Shown here: piece after piece, positions 16,546 through 25,100 of the stretch
Layout: every line of letters begins with the position of its first letter
Position numbering within the stretch: the first letter of the stretch is position 1
IMG/VR virus record: IMGVR_UViG_3300027708_000122
Coordinates: 1 to 44,389 of that record
Reading direction: 5' to 3' (one strand)
DNA length: 44,389 nt
Origin: a virus
Notes under the pieces: model-generated
The model's input: the letters and a program-made list of their open reading frames with translations, nothing else
The model's database searches: none
What the model was told of the DNA's origin: nothing
Made by a program: the position numbers and the translations under genes

Positions 16546-16977
16546 TTAGGTAAGTTGGAGGGTGATGCCACCCACGGCGATCTGGAACGTATTACCGTTA
16601 GCAACAAGAACGGGCTGACCATTGAAAGGTCCCCACCAAGTACGCACACCAGTGCTATCAGTCAGATCGAAAGACACGATTGACCACTGACCACCAGAAC
16701 CATTCGTCCACGACAAGGCTGTCGTAGTAGGCAACGTCACGTTCGATCCGGCTGAAGAGGCCGCGCTTGCAGCGGAAAGTGACTGACCACCAGCGGTGTA
16801 ACCCGCACCCGTGATCTCAGTACCAGCCGCTGACGCGGTAGACAATGTTGAGTTTAAACGCACCTTCATGGCCGCAGCAGTAAGCGCAGTCAAAGCCGTA
16901 CCGGGGACACCACCAGTACCAGTAGGTGACGTAGCATTCAGGATCTTACTTACGAGAGCAGCGTCAATGGCAGCCAT
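16546..16977 (-). CDS. Minor virion protein with Thr/Ser/Ala-rich first half
   Basis: 143 residues. The first half is low complexity (ALTALTAAAMKVRLNSTLST) and includes GTEITGAGYTAGGQSLSAAS, a pattern seen in phage fibre and structural proteins. The second half is beta (SWTNGSGGQWSIVSFDLTDS, TWWGPFNGQPVLVANGN, FQIAVGGITLQLT). It follows the 43-residue gene and the capsid gene. A head or fibre-accessory function is the likeliest reading. Confidence 0.65.
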   Translation of the reverse strand: MAAIDAALVSKILNATSPTGTGGVPGTALTALTAAAMKVRLNSTLSTASAAGTEITGAGYTAGGQSLSAASAASSAGSNVTLPTTTALSWTNGSGGQWSIVSFDLTDSTGVRTWWGPFNGQPVLVANGNTFQIAVGGITLQLT

Positions 16978-16979
16978 TG

Positions 16980-17111
16980 TTAGTTCCCTTCAGGGTTAAT
17001 TTGTTCGACCAGTTCAGCGGTCATGTGAGCAATCGTCAAAGGTCCTGATTCCACAACGTTTCCGTCAGGATCAACGACCTGCCAACCAATTTCAGTTAAA
17101 GGTAAAGACAT
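16980..17111 (-). CDS. 43-residue peptide gene between capsid and virion genes
   Basis: The reading frame from ATG 17111 gives MSLPLTEIGWQVVDPDGNVV followed by ESGPLTIAHMTAELVEQINP and EGN, then TAA. GGAG lies upstream with TTTAAAC as the spacer to the start codon, the same arrangement as the genes at 37293 and 37592. The composition is that of a compact small protein, with a beta hairpin (DPDGNVVESGP) and a helix. It fills the gap between the capsid gene and the 143-residue gene. Function unknown. Confidence 0.65.
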   Translation of the reverse strand: MSLPLTEIGWQVVDPDGNVVESGPLTIAHMTAELVEQINPEGN

Positions 17112-17138
17112 GTTTAAACTCCAAGAAGGGGATGGTTA

Positions 17139-17166
17139 GTGGGGGCCAGCAAAAGCCAGCCCCCAC
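17139..17166 (-). terminator. Stem-loop after the capsid gene
   Basis: GTGGGGGC (17139-17146) pairs with GCCCCCAC (17159-17166) around a 12-base loop, 18 bases after the capsid stop codon. There is no T run, so it may be a partial terminator or a 3' RNA stabiliser that sets the high capsid to downstream-gene ratio. Confidence 0.6.
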
Positions 17167-17183
17167 CATGTGATCCAAATGGA

Positions 17184-18344
17184 TCAGCCGCCACGTACCG
17201 AAGAGGTAGAACGGATGAGCCACGATGCCTGTGGGCGGTACAAGGTCCAACCCATCAAGCCGTACCAACCGATTGGTCGGTTACGCATGAGAGCATCAAC
17301 AACCGGACCCACGACAACGTGTGGTTCGATAGCGGTAGCCTCAGCAAGAGCCTGCTGGCCCACAACGTACGTGTTGTAAACACGGGTCGCGGTGAACGTG
17401 TACGAACCGGTAGCACCAGTCGTCAAGTTAGCCGACAGGGAGATCGTCGTAGAAGTAACAGCAGTGACCGTGGTGCTTGCAGGTACACCAGTACCAGTGA
17501 CGGTCATACCGACACCAACACCCGTAGTGGCCGAGAAGCCGATCACGTTCGTACCCGAAGTACCAGACGATGAAGTCAGGGTAGCCGGGGTTGAACCAGT
17601 GAGACCGTTAGTCACACGCGGCGTCTCAATGAAGTATGCGCCATGAACAATACCAGTGACACCAGTGAGAATGTTCCCAACAGTGTCATCGTTGTACTTG
17701 CGGATATCTTCAAAGTTGTTCGTACCTGATTCAGCACGAAGATCGTAAGCGACCTCGGGGTGAATGTAAGCACCGAACAGCAGACCCCAACGCGGAACCG
17801 CGTTGTTGGCACGGAGACCAGTGGTTGCACGACGAACGGTTGCACCAGTCATGGTGTTAGCCGAAGTGATACCAGCAGCCGTTGCAAAACCACCAACGTT
17901 GGTAACGTTGGTGGTAATACCATCCAACTTGGTAGCCACAATCTTGTCCAGCGAATCAGCCATGTTGAACGCAATGATGTTTGCGACAGCAGGATCAACG
18001 TCAGACAGCGAAAGCGCATCCAACTGGCGAGTGGTCGAAACAACGTTGCCGTACTCAGCAAGAGAAGCAGTAACCGTCGTTGGACCCTTCAGGGTTGCAG
18101 GGGAAAGGTCAGTACCATCCGTAAGGTTGGCTGACGTAATCGCGTCGATGTCTTGATGGATGCTGAAGACTACAGACGAACCCGGTGAAGTGGGCTGTAC
18201 TGGACGCTTGTCAGCGAGACCACGAAGCAGTGGCTGTGAACGCAAAGCGAACTCAACATAGCGATCGTAAGCGGGGCCGACGAGACCAGCACCACCAAGC
18301 GAACCAATCGGGAAACCCGATGTAGAGGCGGTAGTAATTGCCAT
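17184..18344 (-). CDS. Major capsid protein (HK97 fold, N4-gp56-like) with inserted beta domain
   Basis: 386 residues. Typical phage capsid elements: YDRYVEFALRSQPLLRGLAD near the N-terminus, SSVVFSIHQDIDAITSANLT (E-loop-like region), SLAEYGNVVSTTRQLDALSL, a long spine-like helix NIIAFNMADSLDKIVATKLD, and RWGLLFGAYIHPEVAYDLRA. Between ~258 and ~335 an extra beta module (NVIGFSATTGVGVGMTVTGT, TTISLSANLTTGATGSYTFT) interrupts the fold, then QALAEATAIEPHVVVGPVVD returns to capsid-like sequence. GGAGG upstream gives a strong ribosome site. It lies after the scaffold gene, as usual. Forms the icosahedral shell. Confidence 0.87.
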   Translation of the reverse strand: MAITTASTSGFPIGSLGGAGLVGPAYDRYVEFALRSQPLLRGLADKRPVQPTSPGSSVVFSIHQDIDAITSANLTDGTDLSPATLKGPTTVTASLAEYGNVVSTTRQLDALSLSDVDPAVANIIAFNMADSLDKIVATKLDGITTNVTNVGGFATAAGITSANTMTGATVRRATTGLRANNAVPRWGLLFGAYIHPEVAYDLRAESGTNNFEDIRKYNDDTVGNILTGVTGIVHGAYFIETPRVTNGLTGSTPATLTSSSGTSGTNVIGFSATTGVGVGMTVTGTGVPASTTVTAVTSTTISLSANLTTGATGSYTFTATRVYNTYVVGQQALAEATAIEPHVVVGPVVDALMRNRPIGWYGLMGWTLYRPQASWLIRSTSSVRGG

Positions 18345-18370
18345 AAGAGATCAACACCTCCTTTCATTTT

Positions 18371-19000
18371 GAGTGGGATCAAAGAGTGCTAACGGAGCAT
18401 TGGCCCGTTAACATTTCCGAAGAGAAGCCTGTTCAACTCTTCAGGGCTTGTCGCTCCAAGGATTTGCTGCTCCAAGTTTTCCGCCTTAGTAGACGAAGAA
18501 GTCTGGGCTGCTTGTCCACCGCTGATACGCTGCAATGCTGCAAGGTTCGGGTCCAACGACATGCCCATGGCAGTCTCAGGGTTCTCCTGTGAACCGTTCT
18601 CATTGCTGGCGCTGACACCAAACACATCTGCAAAATCATCTAAGAAAGCATCTAGTTCCTCAGCGGGAACGTCTTTCGCTAGACGAGCGATCTTCGGGTT
18701 CAAACCCTTTTCACGAATGGCATCAGCGATCTTCCGTTCGTGTAGTTCCTTGCGCAAAGCAGTGAGTTCATCAGAAGCAGCCTTCGCTGCTTTAGCATTA
18801 CTCTTTGCTGCACGTCGGGCTTCACGTAACGCATCAGAATTAGACGGACGAGTTTCTTCGTTGTCATCATCGTCATCGTCGTTGAGCCAGTTGTATTCAG
18901 CCATGATTGGCTATCTCCCTTTGTGTTGTGTTTACATAGCCCACCAAGAACCTCGGGGAAGAGAACTTGGGCTGCTACTACCGGTCTTTTGATCCCACTC
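18371..19000. repeat. 13-bp inverted copies flanking the scaffold gene
   Basis: GAGTGGGATCAAA at 18371-18383 and its complement TTTGATCCCACTC at 18988-19000 sit in the two spacers bordering the scaffold gene. In the operon mRNA the two could pair and loop out the scaffold gene, or they may be duplicated regulatory elements. The spacer 18905-19032 otherwise holds only a short GGCC-TTTA-GGCC hairpin. Confidence 0.6.
18389..18904 (-). CDS. Capsid scaffolding protein
   Basis: 171 residues. The N-terminus has a run of seven acidic residues (LNDDDDDDNEE), followed by a long charged helix (ALREARRAAKSNAKAAKAAS, then LTALRKELHERKIADAIREK) predicted to be coiled coil. The centre is acidic (AEELDAFLDDFADVFG) and the C-terminus is short and less charged (SPEELNRLLFGNVNG), the part that usually contacts the shell. 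It lies directly upstream of the capsid gene. It helps procapsid assembly and is later released or cut. Confidence 0.82.
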   Translation of the reverse strand: MAEYNWLNDDDDDDNEETRPSNSDALREARRAAKSNAKAAKAASDELTALRKELHERKIADAIREKGLNPKIARLAKDVPAEELDAFLDDFADVFGVSASNENGSQENPETAMGMSLDPNLAALQRISGGQAAQTSSSTKAENLEQQILGATSPEELNRLLFGNVNGPMLR

Positions 19001-19032
19001 TGGGCCGGTCGATCAGAGGGTGTCTAAGGGGC

Positions 19033-19875
19033 CTAAAGGCCAGAGGTAGTACCAAGCGACCCAGAGGCCGTCCCAGCACTACCAGAGAAACGAGCGGCTT
19101 CACGCTCAGCACGCTTCTGAGATTCAAGTTGCTTAGTCAAATCGTTGCGAAGGTTCGCGTCGATAGCGTCCTTCTGGTTGTACGACTTGCCCTCAATCGC
19201 GGAGAGACGAGTGTCCTGCTGGGACATAGCGTTCGCCTTAGCGAAAGCATCGTTGATCGCATTCGGATTGTAAGGATTGTTGAACAGTCCACTCGCGTAT
19301 GGATCAGTAGCCAACGATTCGGCTTGAGCCTTATCCAACTGCATGTTGTTACGACTAGCCGCAGCACCAGCCTGAACGGAACGCATCTGCTTGTCGATCA
19401 GGGGAGCAGCAGCATTCGGGTCAAGAACATGTGCGAGTAAGTGGTCACGGTCAACACCGTAATAATTCTTAGCCGTGTTAATCAACGTAGGGTCAGCAGT
19501 ATCGAGCACTTGCTGTGCTCGTCGAACACGGGAAGCGATCTCATCGGGGCTGACACTGTTTGCCATCCACTGGCCGATGTTTGCGTGTGAATCGTAGAAC
19601 CCAGAGGGCAGACCTGCTGCACGCATAACATTCAGATAAGACTCTTCTTGACGCATATAATCTTGCTCGTTATGAATGCCAAGAGTCTTATCCTTCCTGT
19701 ACTGATCCATCGCTGGGAAGCGAGCCTTGTACTGGGGCGTCTCGTAAACTTTCGCTAACGCTTCAGCCTGAGTAAGAGTCGTGTCTGCTGCGATCTGTAA
19801 GATCGCCGGGGCTAGATCAGCAAGACCATACGATCTAAACAAGTCAATAAGAGTTTGAGTAGCCGTGTCTGCCAT
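19033..19875 (-). CDS. Internal virion protein candidate, helical
   Basis: 280 residues, nearly all helix. It shows a motif series (LFRSYGLADLAPAILQIAAD, ETPQYKARFPAMDQYRKDK, MRQEESYLNVMRAAGLPSGF, YGVDRDHLLAHVLDP). YKxRFPAM with following acidic and basic helices is a pattern of internal/ejection proteins in short-tailed phages. Its start codon overlaps the peptidase-bearing gene by one base. It is probably packed in the head and ejected with the DNA. Confidence 0.68.
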   Translation of the reverse strand: MADTATQTLIDLFRSYGLADLAPAILQIAADTTLTQAEALAKVYETPQYKARFPAMDQYRKDKTLGIHNEQDYMRQEESYLNVMRAAGLPSGFYDSHANIGQWMANSVSPDEIASRVRRAQQVLDTADPTLINTAKNYYGVDRDHLLAHVLDPNAAAPLIDKQMRSVQAGAAASRNNMQLDKAQAESLATDPYASGLFNNPYNPNAINDAFAKANAMSQQDTRLSAIEGKSYNQKDAIDANLRNDLTKQLESQKRAEREAARFSGSAGTASGSLGTTSGL

Positions 19876-21362
19876 TACGACATCACTCCGAACTTCTTCA
19901 AAACACTAGACCCGAAATCGGTGTACTGCTGCTTCGCATTATCAGTGCGCTGCCAGCGAGCATCCTTCATGATTTCTTGACGGTACTGCCACAACGGCTT
20001 CGTCGTCATCTGCCCAGTTTTCGGATCAACTGTTTGGAATGCTTTCCCATCTTTAAACAGTGGATCGTTCCATGTCACAGAATCAGGGTTGACCTCTAAC
20101 AACTGTGCTGTCATGTCACGGTAAGGCTTAGTCAAATCACGAAGGTTCTGACCGGCACGGATCTGATCAGCGAACACTGAATACTGAGTGGCTGCATGGT
20201 CACGCAACATCTTCTCGTAATCCTGCGTCGTCTTGTTTCCGTTAGCAAGGTCGCGTTCCCAAGCGAGACGATCACCGCCAGAGATTTTCACACCGTTCTG
20301 CTCAGCCAAACCGTCAAGGTATTGGAGCGAGTTACCGATGGTTCCACCACCCGTGAACCCAACACCCTTAGTGGCAGTAGCCCTGTCCATGATCTGCTCA
20401 TTACTGAGGCCATAGACGAAAGCATCACGGGAAAGTTTGGCCAGATCCTTGTCGCCAAGTTTGATACCAGCAGAAGCAAAAGCATTCTTCAGTTCAGCCT
20501 GCTTCTTAGCGACGTTCTCTTTAAACGCTCCAAGACCGTTCGCTTCCGCTGCAAGATTCTTCGTTACATCAGCACCGTGAGTTTTGAACCAGTCAGTCTG
20601 AGCAAGAATGTTCGCAGCACGCATCGGGTCTGTGATCGCAGCACCAGTACCCTTAACCTTCTTACCGTTGACGTAATAGTCTCCGCCAGTGCGGATAGCG
20701 GTGAAGGCTTCCGTGAGAGTGAACCCCTTCTTCGGATCAGTCTTATCAAGGCCCAACAGGTTCGACGTGAGACCGAACTCGGCCTGCAAGTGATCCCAAA
20801 CATCTGAAGCGTCAGCAGCCTGAAAGCCTAGAGTCCCACCGCCACTAACACCACCACTTGTCGTTGACGTGGAGTTCGTTGAGTTACCTGCCACTGGGAC
20901 ACCTCCATCACCAACGGGGTGCGTGGCACCCCTGAGAATTGTTTTGTTGTTAATGCTTGACGACCAACCCCGGTACTTCATGTTGCCCAACCAGTGGATG
21001 ACATCTTTCAAGGGGACTTCGCCGATCTTGCCCATGGTTGGAAAGTCGGTGGTGATCACGTAGGGCTGGCCATCTACATACTTAGAGACCATTGCAATGT
21101 GACCGTTCTTACCACCCGTGAACCAGACCGGAGCGCCCAACGGGGGCATCATGTCTGAGTGCATTTGATCCGGTGGAACAAACGAAATGTTTGTGTTCGG
21201 ATTACCACCCATCCCGGCTGCACCCCAACAGGTACGGATGAACTGTAAACACCGGTTCGGTTGATACGACATACCAATGTAGGCGCGAGCAGCGTCTAGT
21301 GCTTTTTGAGCATCATCGGTGATCTGTAGGACGGAACCGCCACCAGCGTTAGGTGCTGTCAT
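19875..21362 (-). CDS. Virion-associated NlpC/P60-like cell-wall peptidase with internal-protein tail
   Basis: 495 residues. Residues ~18-130 resemble an NlpC/P60-CHAP peptidase: ARAYIGMSYQPNRCLQFIRT gives nucleophile C38 and KNGHIAMV gives H88, spaced as in the family, plus GAPVWF. After a Ser/Thr/Gly linker, ~180-495 is helical and resembles neighbouring internal proteins (DVWDHLQAEFGLTSNLLGLD, LAKLSRDAFVYGLSNEQIMD). The peptidase would open peptidoglycan locally during genome entry. The fusion of peptidase and structural part, in an operon of ejection-type proteins, supports a short-tailed virion. Confidence 0.78.
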   Translation of the reverse strand: MTAPNAGGGSVLQITDDAQKALDAARAYIGMSYQPNRCLQFIRTCWGAAGMGGNPNTNISFVPPDQMHSDMMPPLGAPVWFTGGKNGHIAMVSKYVDGQPYVITTDFPTMGKIGEVPLKDVIHWLGNMKYRGWSSSINNKTILRGATHPVGDGGVPVAGNSTNSTSTTSGGVSGGGTLGFQAADASDVWDHLQAEFGLTSNLLGLDKTDPKKGFTLTEAFTAIRTGGDYYVNGKKVKGTGAAITDPMRAANILAQTDWFKTHGADVTKNLAAEANGLGAFKENVAKKQAELKNAFASAGIKLGDKDLAKLSRDAFVYGLSNEQIMDRATATKGVGFTGGGTIGNSLQYLDGLAEQNGVKISGGDRLAWERDLANGNKTTQDYEKMLRDHAATQYSVFADQIRAGQNLRDLTKPYRDMTAQLLEVNPDSVTWNDPLFKDGKAFQTVDPKTGQMTTKPLWQYRQEIMKDARWQRTDNAKQQYTDFGSSVLKKFGVMS

Positions 21363-22156
21363 TACAGACCCGACAGAATCTTCATGGCCTGATCGAACAC
21401 ACCATTGGTCTGGTACGCCTGACCCTCAGCACTGTTGTTTGCAGTGTTAGCGATCAGAGCCTGCTCGCCCGTAGAGGATACTCCACCAGTCGTAGTCTTT
21501 GTCTGATTGCCGTTAGCGTCTTGATGGATATGGTCAATGATCGGATTGGCCCTGTCGTAAGACTGAATAGCCGACGTGTAACGCTTGACCTCATCAGGTG
21601 AAGCCTGACGGCCCAGAGCAGCCGTAAGAACGCTTTGCGTCAACGCTAGAGCCGTTGCAGGATCTTCAATCGTGTACGTCGTATTGGTTACATCCTTGAC
21701 CATAGACTGTGCACTGGCCTTGGCTTGCTGAGCAGCCAATGCCCCACTCTTTCCAGCCATAAACGCAAGGATCTGCATAGGAGTCATCTTCTTGCCAGAC
21801 TCACTTGCCACTCCAGAGGCCTGTCCCAACGTGTCCCAAAATTTAAACATTTTAAAACCATCAAGGGCATCTGAAGGGGTGTTACCCAAAGCGATGTACC
21901 CAGAAATCAACTTAGTGCGCCATGCAGGGTTCGCGTTCCAGTTGTCCCAAAACGCAGCCATGTGCTCCGCACCAGTCTGGAATACATCTCGGACGTTCCA
22001 GTGATGTTGTTCTTCTCGGCGGCTACGTGGAGAAAAGTTGTCAGCCCTTGAGCCGTTGTAAACGTTGTACGCAAAAGATGACTGCTGTTGTTGGCTTTGC
22101 TGCTGTTGGTCAGCGGCCTCAGTTGCCGAACTAGCCTGTCCATCGCCACCTGCCAT
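21362..22156 (-). CDS. Internal virion protein candidate with Gln-rich N-terminus
   Basis: 264 residues. A Gln/Ser-rich N-terminus (AADQQQQSQQQQSSFAYN) precedes a helical body (ISGYIALGNTPSDALDGFKM, MTPMQILAFMAGKSGALAAQ, LALTQSVLTAALGRQASPDE). Start and stop overlap the adjacent genes by one base, so it is translated with them. Its composition and place between the 1,897-residue protein and the peptidase protein suggest a component of the ejected DNA-transfer apparatus. Confidence 0.68.
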   Translation of the reverse strand: MAGGDGQASSATEAADQQQQSQQQQSSFAYNVYNGSRADNFSPRSRREEQHHWNVRDVFQTGAEHMAAFWDNWNANPAWRTKLISGYIALGNTPSDALDGFKMFKFWDTLGQASGVASESGKKMTPMQILAFMAGKSGALAAQQAKASAQSMVKDVTNTTYTIEDPATALALTQSVLTAALGRQASPDEVKRYTSAIQSYDRANPIIDHIHQDANGNQTKTTTGGVSSTGEQALIANTANNSAEGQAYQTNGVFDQAMKILSGL

Positions 22157-25100
22157 CAGAGCACCACCGGATCGTTAGTAAAGTATCGGTCATACCATTC
22201 AGAGAACCCAAGGTTCTGGTTCTTCAACGCCACAATCTGCTGCAAGTAGTCTTGAGCCATCTGATAGTTCGACTTCGCCGTAAGGCGATTAGAACCACCA
22301 TTCGCTTTGACATCGTTAAGAGCATTAGACATTTGGCTACGAAGATCCAAGAACGAGCCAATCGCTTGAATCGTCTGATCGTCCTTGTGATCACCACCGA
22401 ACGCCGGGTCAGCAAGAGCCTGCTGGAAGAAATCTGCACGCTTCTCAAAGCGAGCACGATCAGATGATTTAAACTCTTCATACCAAGCAGCATTGGACTT
22501 GTCTTGGTTCAAGAACGCCACAGCACCACTAAGCATGGCCTTGTTGATTGCTGGATCAGCAGTGTTTAAACCACGGGCCTGATAGTTGGCTGTGATCTCG
22601 TCCATGGCCTGATTGAAACGAATCCAACCACGGTTAACCAGAGCGTCCTGCATGACCTCTTGTGGGTTCTTCTGTGTACGGAAGTTCGTCCCACCCGGTA
22701 CAGGAGAGTGGGTCAACTGCCAGTTGTAAGAAGCCGACGAGAAGTTCTTTTGGTCGTAAGGCCCTTGCCCATAGTTAGCCAACCAACCGACCATTTTCGG
22801 ATCACCAGATGCGGAAGCAATAGCAGCAAGATCACTGTACTTCTTAATGTTAGACACTGACTGCTGAGTAGCAGTAGCACCAAACTGGTTCTTCGACAAC
22901 GGTTCCATGACGACAAAGTAATCAGGATTGTCCTCAAGGAACTTCTGATCCGCATCATTACCATCTGGGTACATCGTCTGATACTTGCGATACAACTGCT
23001 GGTAATAGTTGACATCATTCGTGTACTGGACAGACGTTGGAGACAACAAGTTCGTCAAAGTTTTCAACGAGTACAACTGGTTCGTCTTCTCAGTCAACTC
23101 AGATTGAGACGGCAAATCTGACCGCTTGCCCTGCTGGAACAGAATCATTTCGTGCATGGCGATACGGTTCATATCGTTCATGTACGCCTGATCCTGATTG
23201 TGCATACTCCGCAACTTGTTAATAGAAGCAGGCAGCCACGTACTCAGAGCATCGCGCGGATAGCCAGCAGGGAACGCCCAGTTAAGGACGCCCTCAGCCT
23301 CTGGCCTCTCAGCCACAATCTTTGACAACGGCAACGCAACAAACGGACCAATGCCGGGGTTCAACGGTTGACCTTGGAAGATCACATCCATAGAAGCCAC
23401 TGGAATGTTCACGTTCTGACCGCCGACCTTCCATGGGAAAACCATGGACAAGTCTTGTGCAGAATCGTTGTACGGGTCTCCACGCTCGCCAGTCTTATTA
23501 TTAACGAGGGTCGCATTGTTCATAAACCGTTGCTTCAACATGAGACCATACGCAATGTTTTCCGTGTTGTTTACAGCAAACGATCCCCAACGCTTCATCA
23601 CGTTCTCCCACGCCGCGTAGAACGGGGAGATCAGACGGAACGATTGGCTCGCACCAGTACGACGAGTGAGTGTAAACAGTGTCTTGTTAACAATGAGGCG
23701 TGCTTCCTCGCGGGAAGACTTAGCCAACGTGTTCACTTCTTCAAGGCTTAACTTGCCACCCTTCTCCAACTCGGCCTCACGAACAGCCTTATCAAGGTCC
23801 CTGCGGAACGCAGCAACATAAAGTGGATGGCGAGCAAGAGCCGTCTCAGGTGCCGCTCCAAGAGCGTGCATGAGCCTACGAGTTGAAGCCTCAGCCGCAT
23901 TGCGAATAGTCATCGCATCGCGGAACTCACGGGACTGAGGGACACGCAACCCGACAATCTCAGGAAGATCCCGTGGGTCCACTGCACGCTGCAACATGTC
24001 TGAAGTTACGGTGCCCTCAGCCCAAGCGTCACGGATTCCCTCGGGAACGTACTGGTGGAAAGCCTCATCCATTGTCGCAGCAGCATGAGGAATGTCAGCG
24101 TCTGTCCAACCCATTTCGTCGGCATAGCCACGGCCATCACCCTTCAGCCAAGCCTCAACTTCTTGTGGAGTGCTGCCCTCATGCACTAGGCGTGCCATTG
24201 GGTCAAGACCATCACGGCCAGCGACCGTTGGGTCGCGCCAGTGGAAGTTAAGAACGTTTGCCCAAGATGAGAAATACTCTGGATCATTCTTATGCACAAC
24301 AACCTTGTCATAACCTGACATGTTGTTTCCGATCTGCTGACCATCGCCAACAAGACCGTTTACAAACGCAACATCACCATGTGTACGAGTCCAGTTGATC
24401 TCACCCTGCGAACCACCGAAAGCAGTAACGTGAATGACACGACCATCGTCAAGAGTGACAGGGATGCCCTTCTTGCCGAACGTGCGATCATTCGCATGAA
24501 CATCAGCAATACGAGCCTCAGTTTGCTGGCGACGGAACACAGCCTCAGCATGATCTGCGCGAGCCTGCTCACGCTTCCTGACAGCATCTTTGATGGCTTG
24601 CAAACCATCATCGCTTGCCATCTGAGCAATCTTGTCCCGTGAATACTTTTTAGAGACATCCCACTCGTTAACAGTCTTTCCATAACGGCGAGCATCTGCA
24701 CGAAGTTTACGGTTCGCACGACGATCAGCACTCGTAGCATCACGACCAGTGCGACGTACCACACCAGCGTAACCCTCACTAGCCGCCTCGCCCATTACGC
24801 GCTCGATCTCAGCATCAACACTGGCTAATGCTCCACGGCCACCGTAACCAGCCACATTGTTCTTAATGACCCGAACCGTCGTACCCCACTGGCTATCGGG
24901 AAGGATGATGCGACCGATGCCGTTCTCTTTCGCATACGCGGTCAGTTTCGCAGCAACCTCGGGATCATTCCACGATTCCGCTTGCACCCACTCTTTATGG
25001 CTAGGCTTGTTCTTACGCTTAGCAGCAGTCTCGCGGGGACGAGCCGAATGAATGTTCAGGATCTCTTTAAGGTCATCAGGAATGTTGGCGTGCTTAGTCA

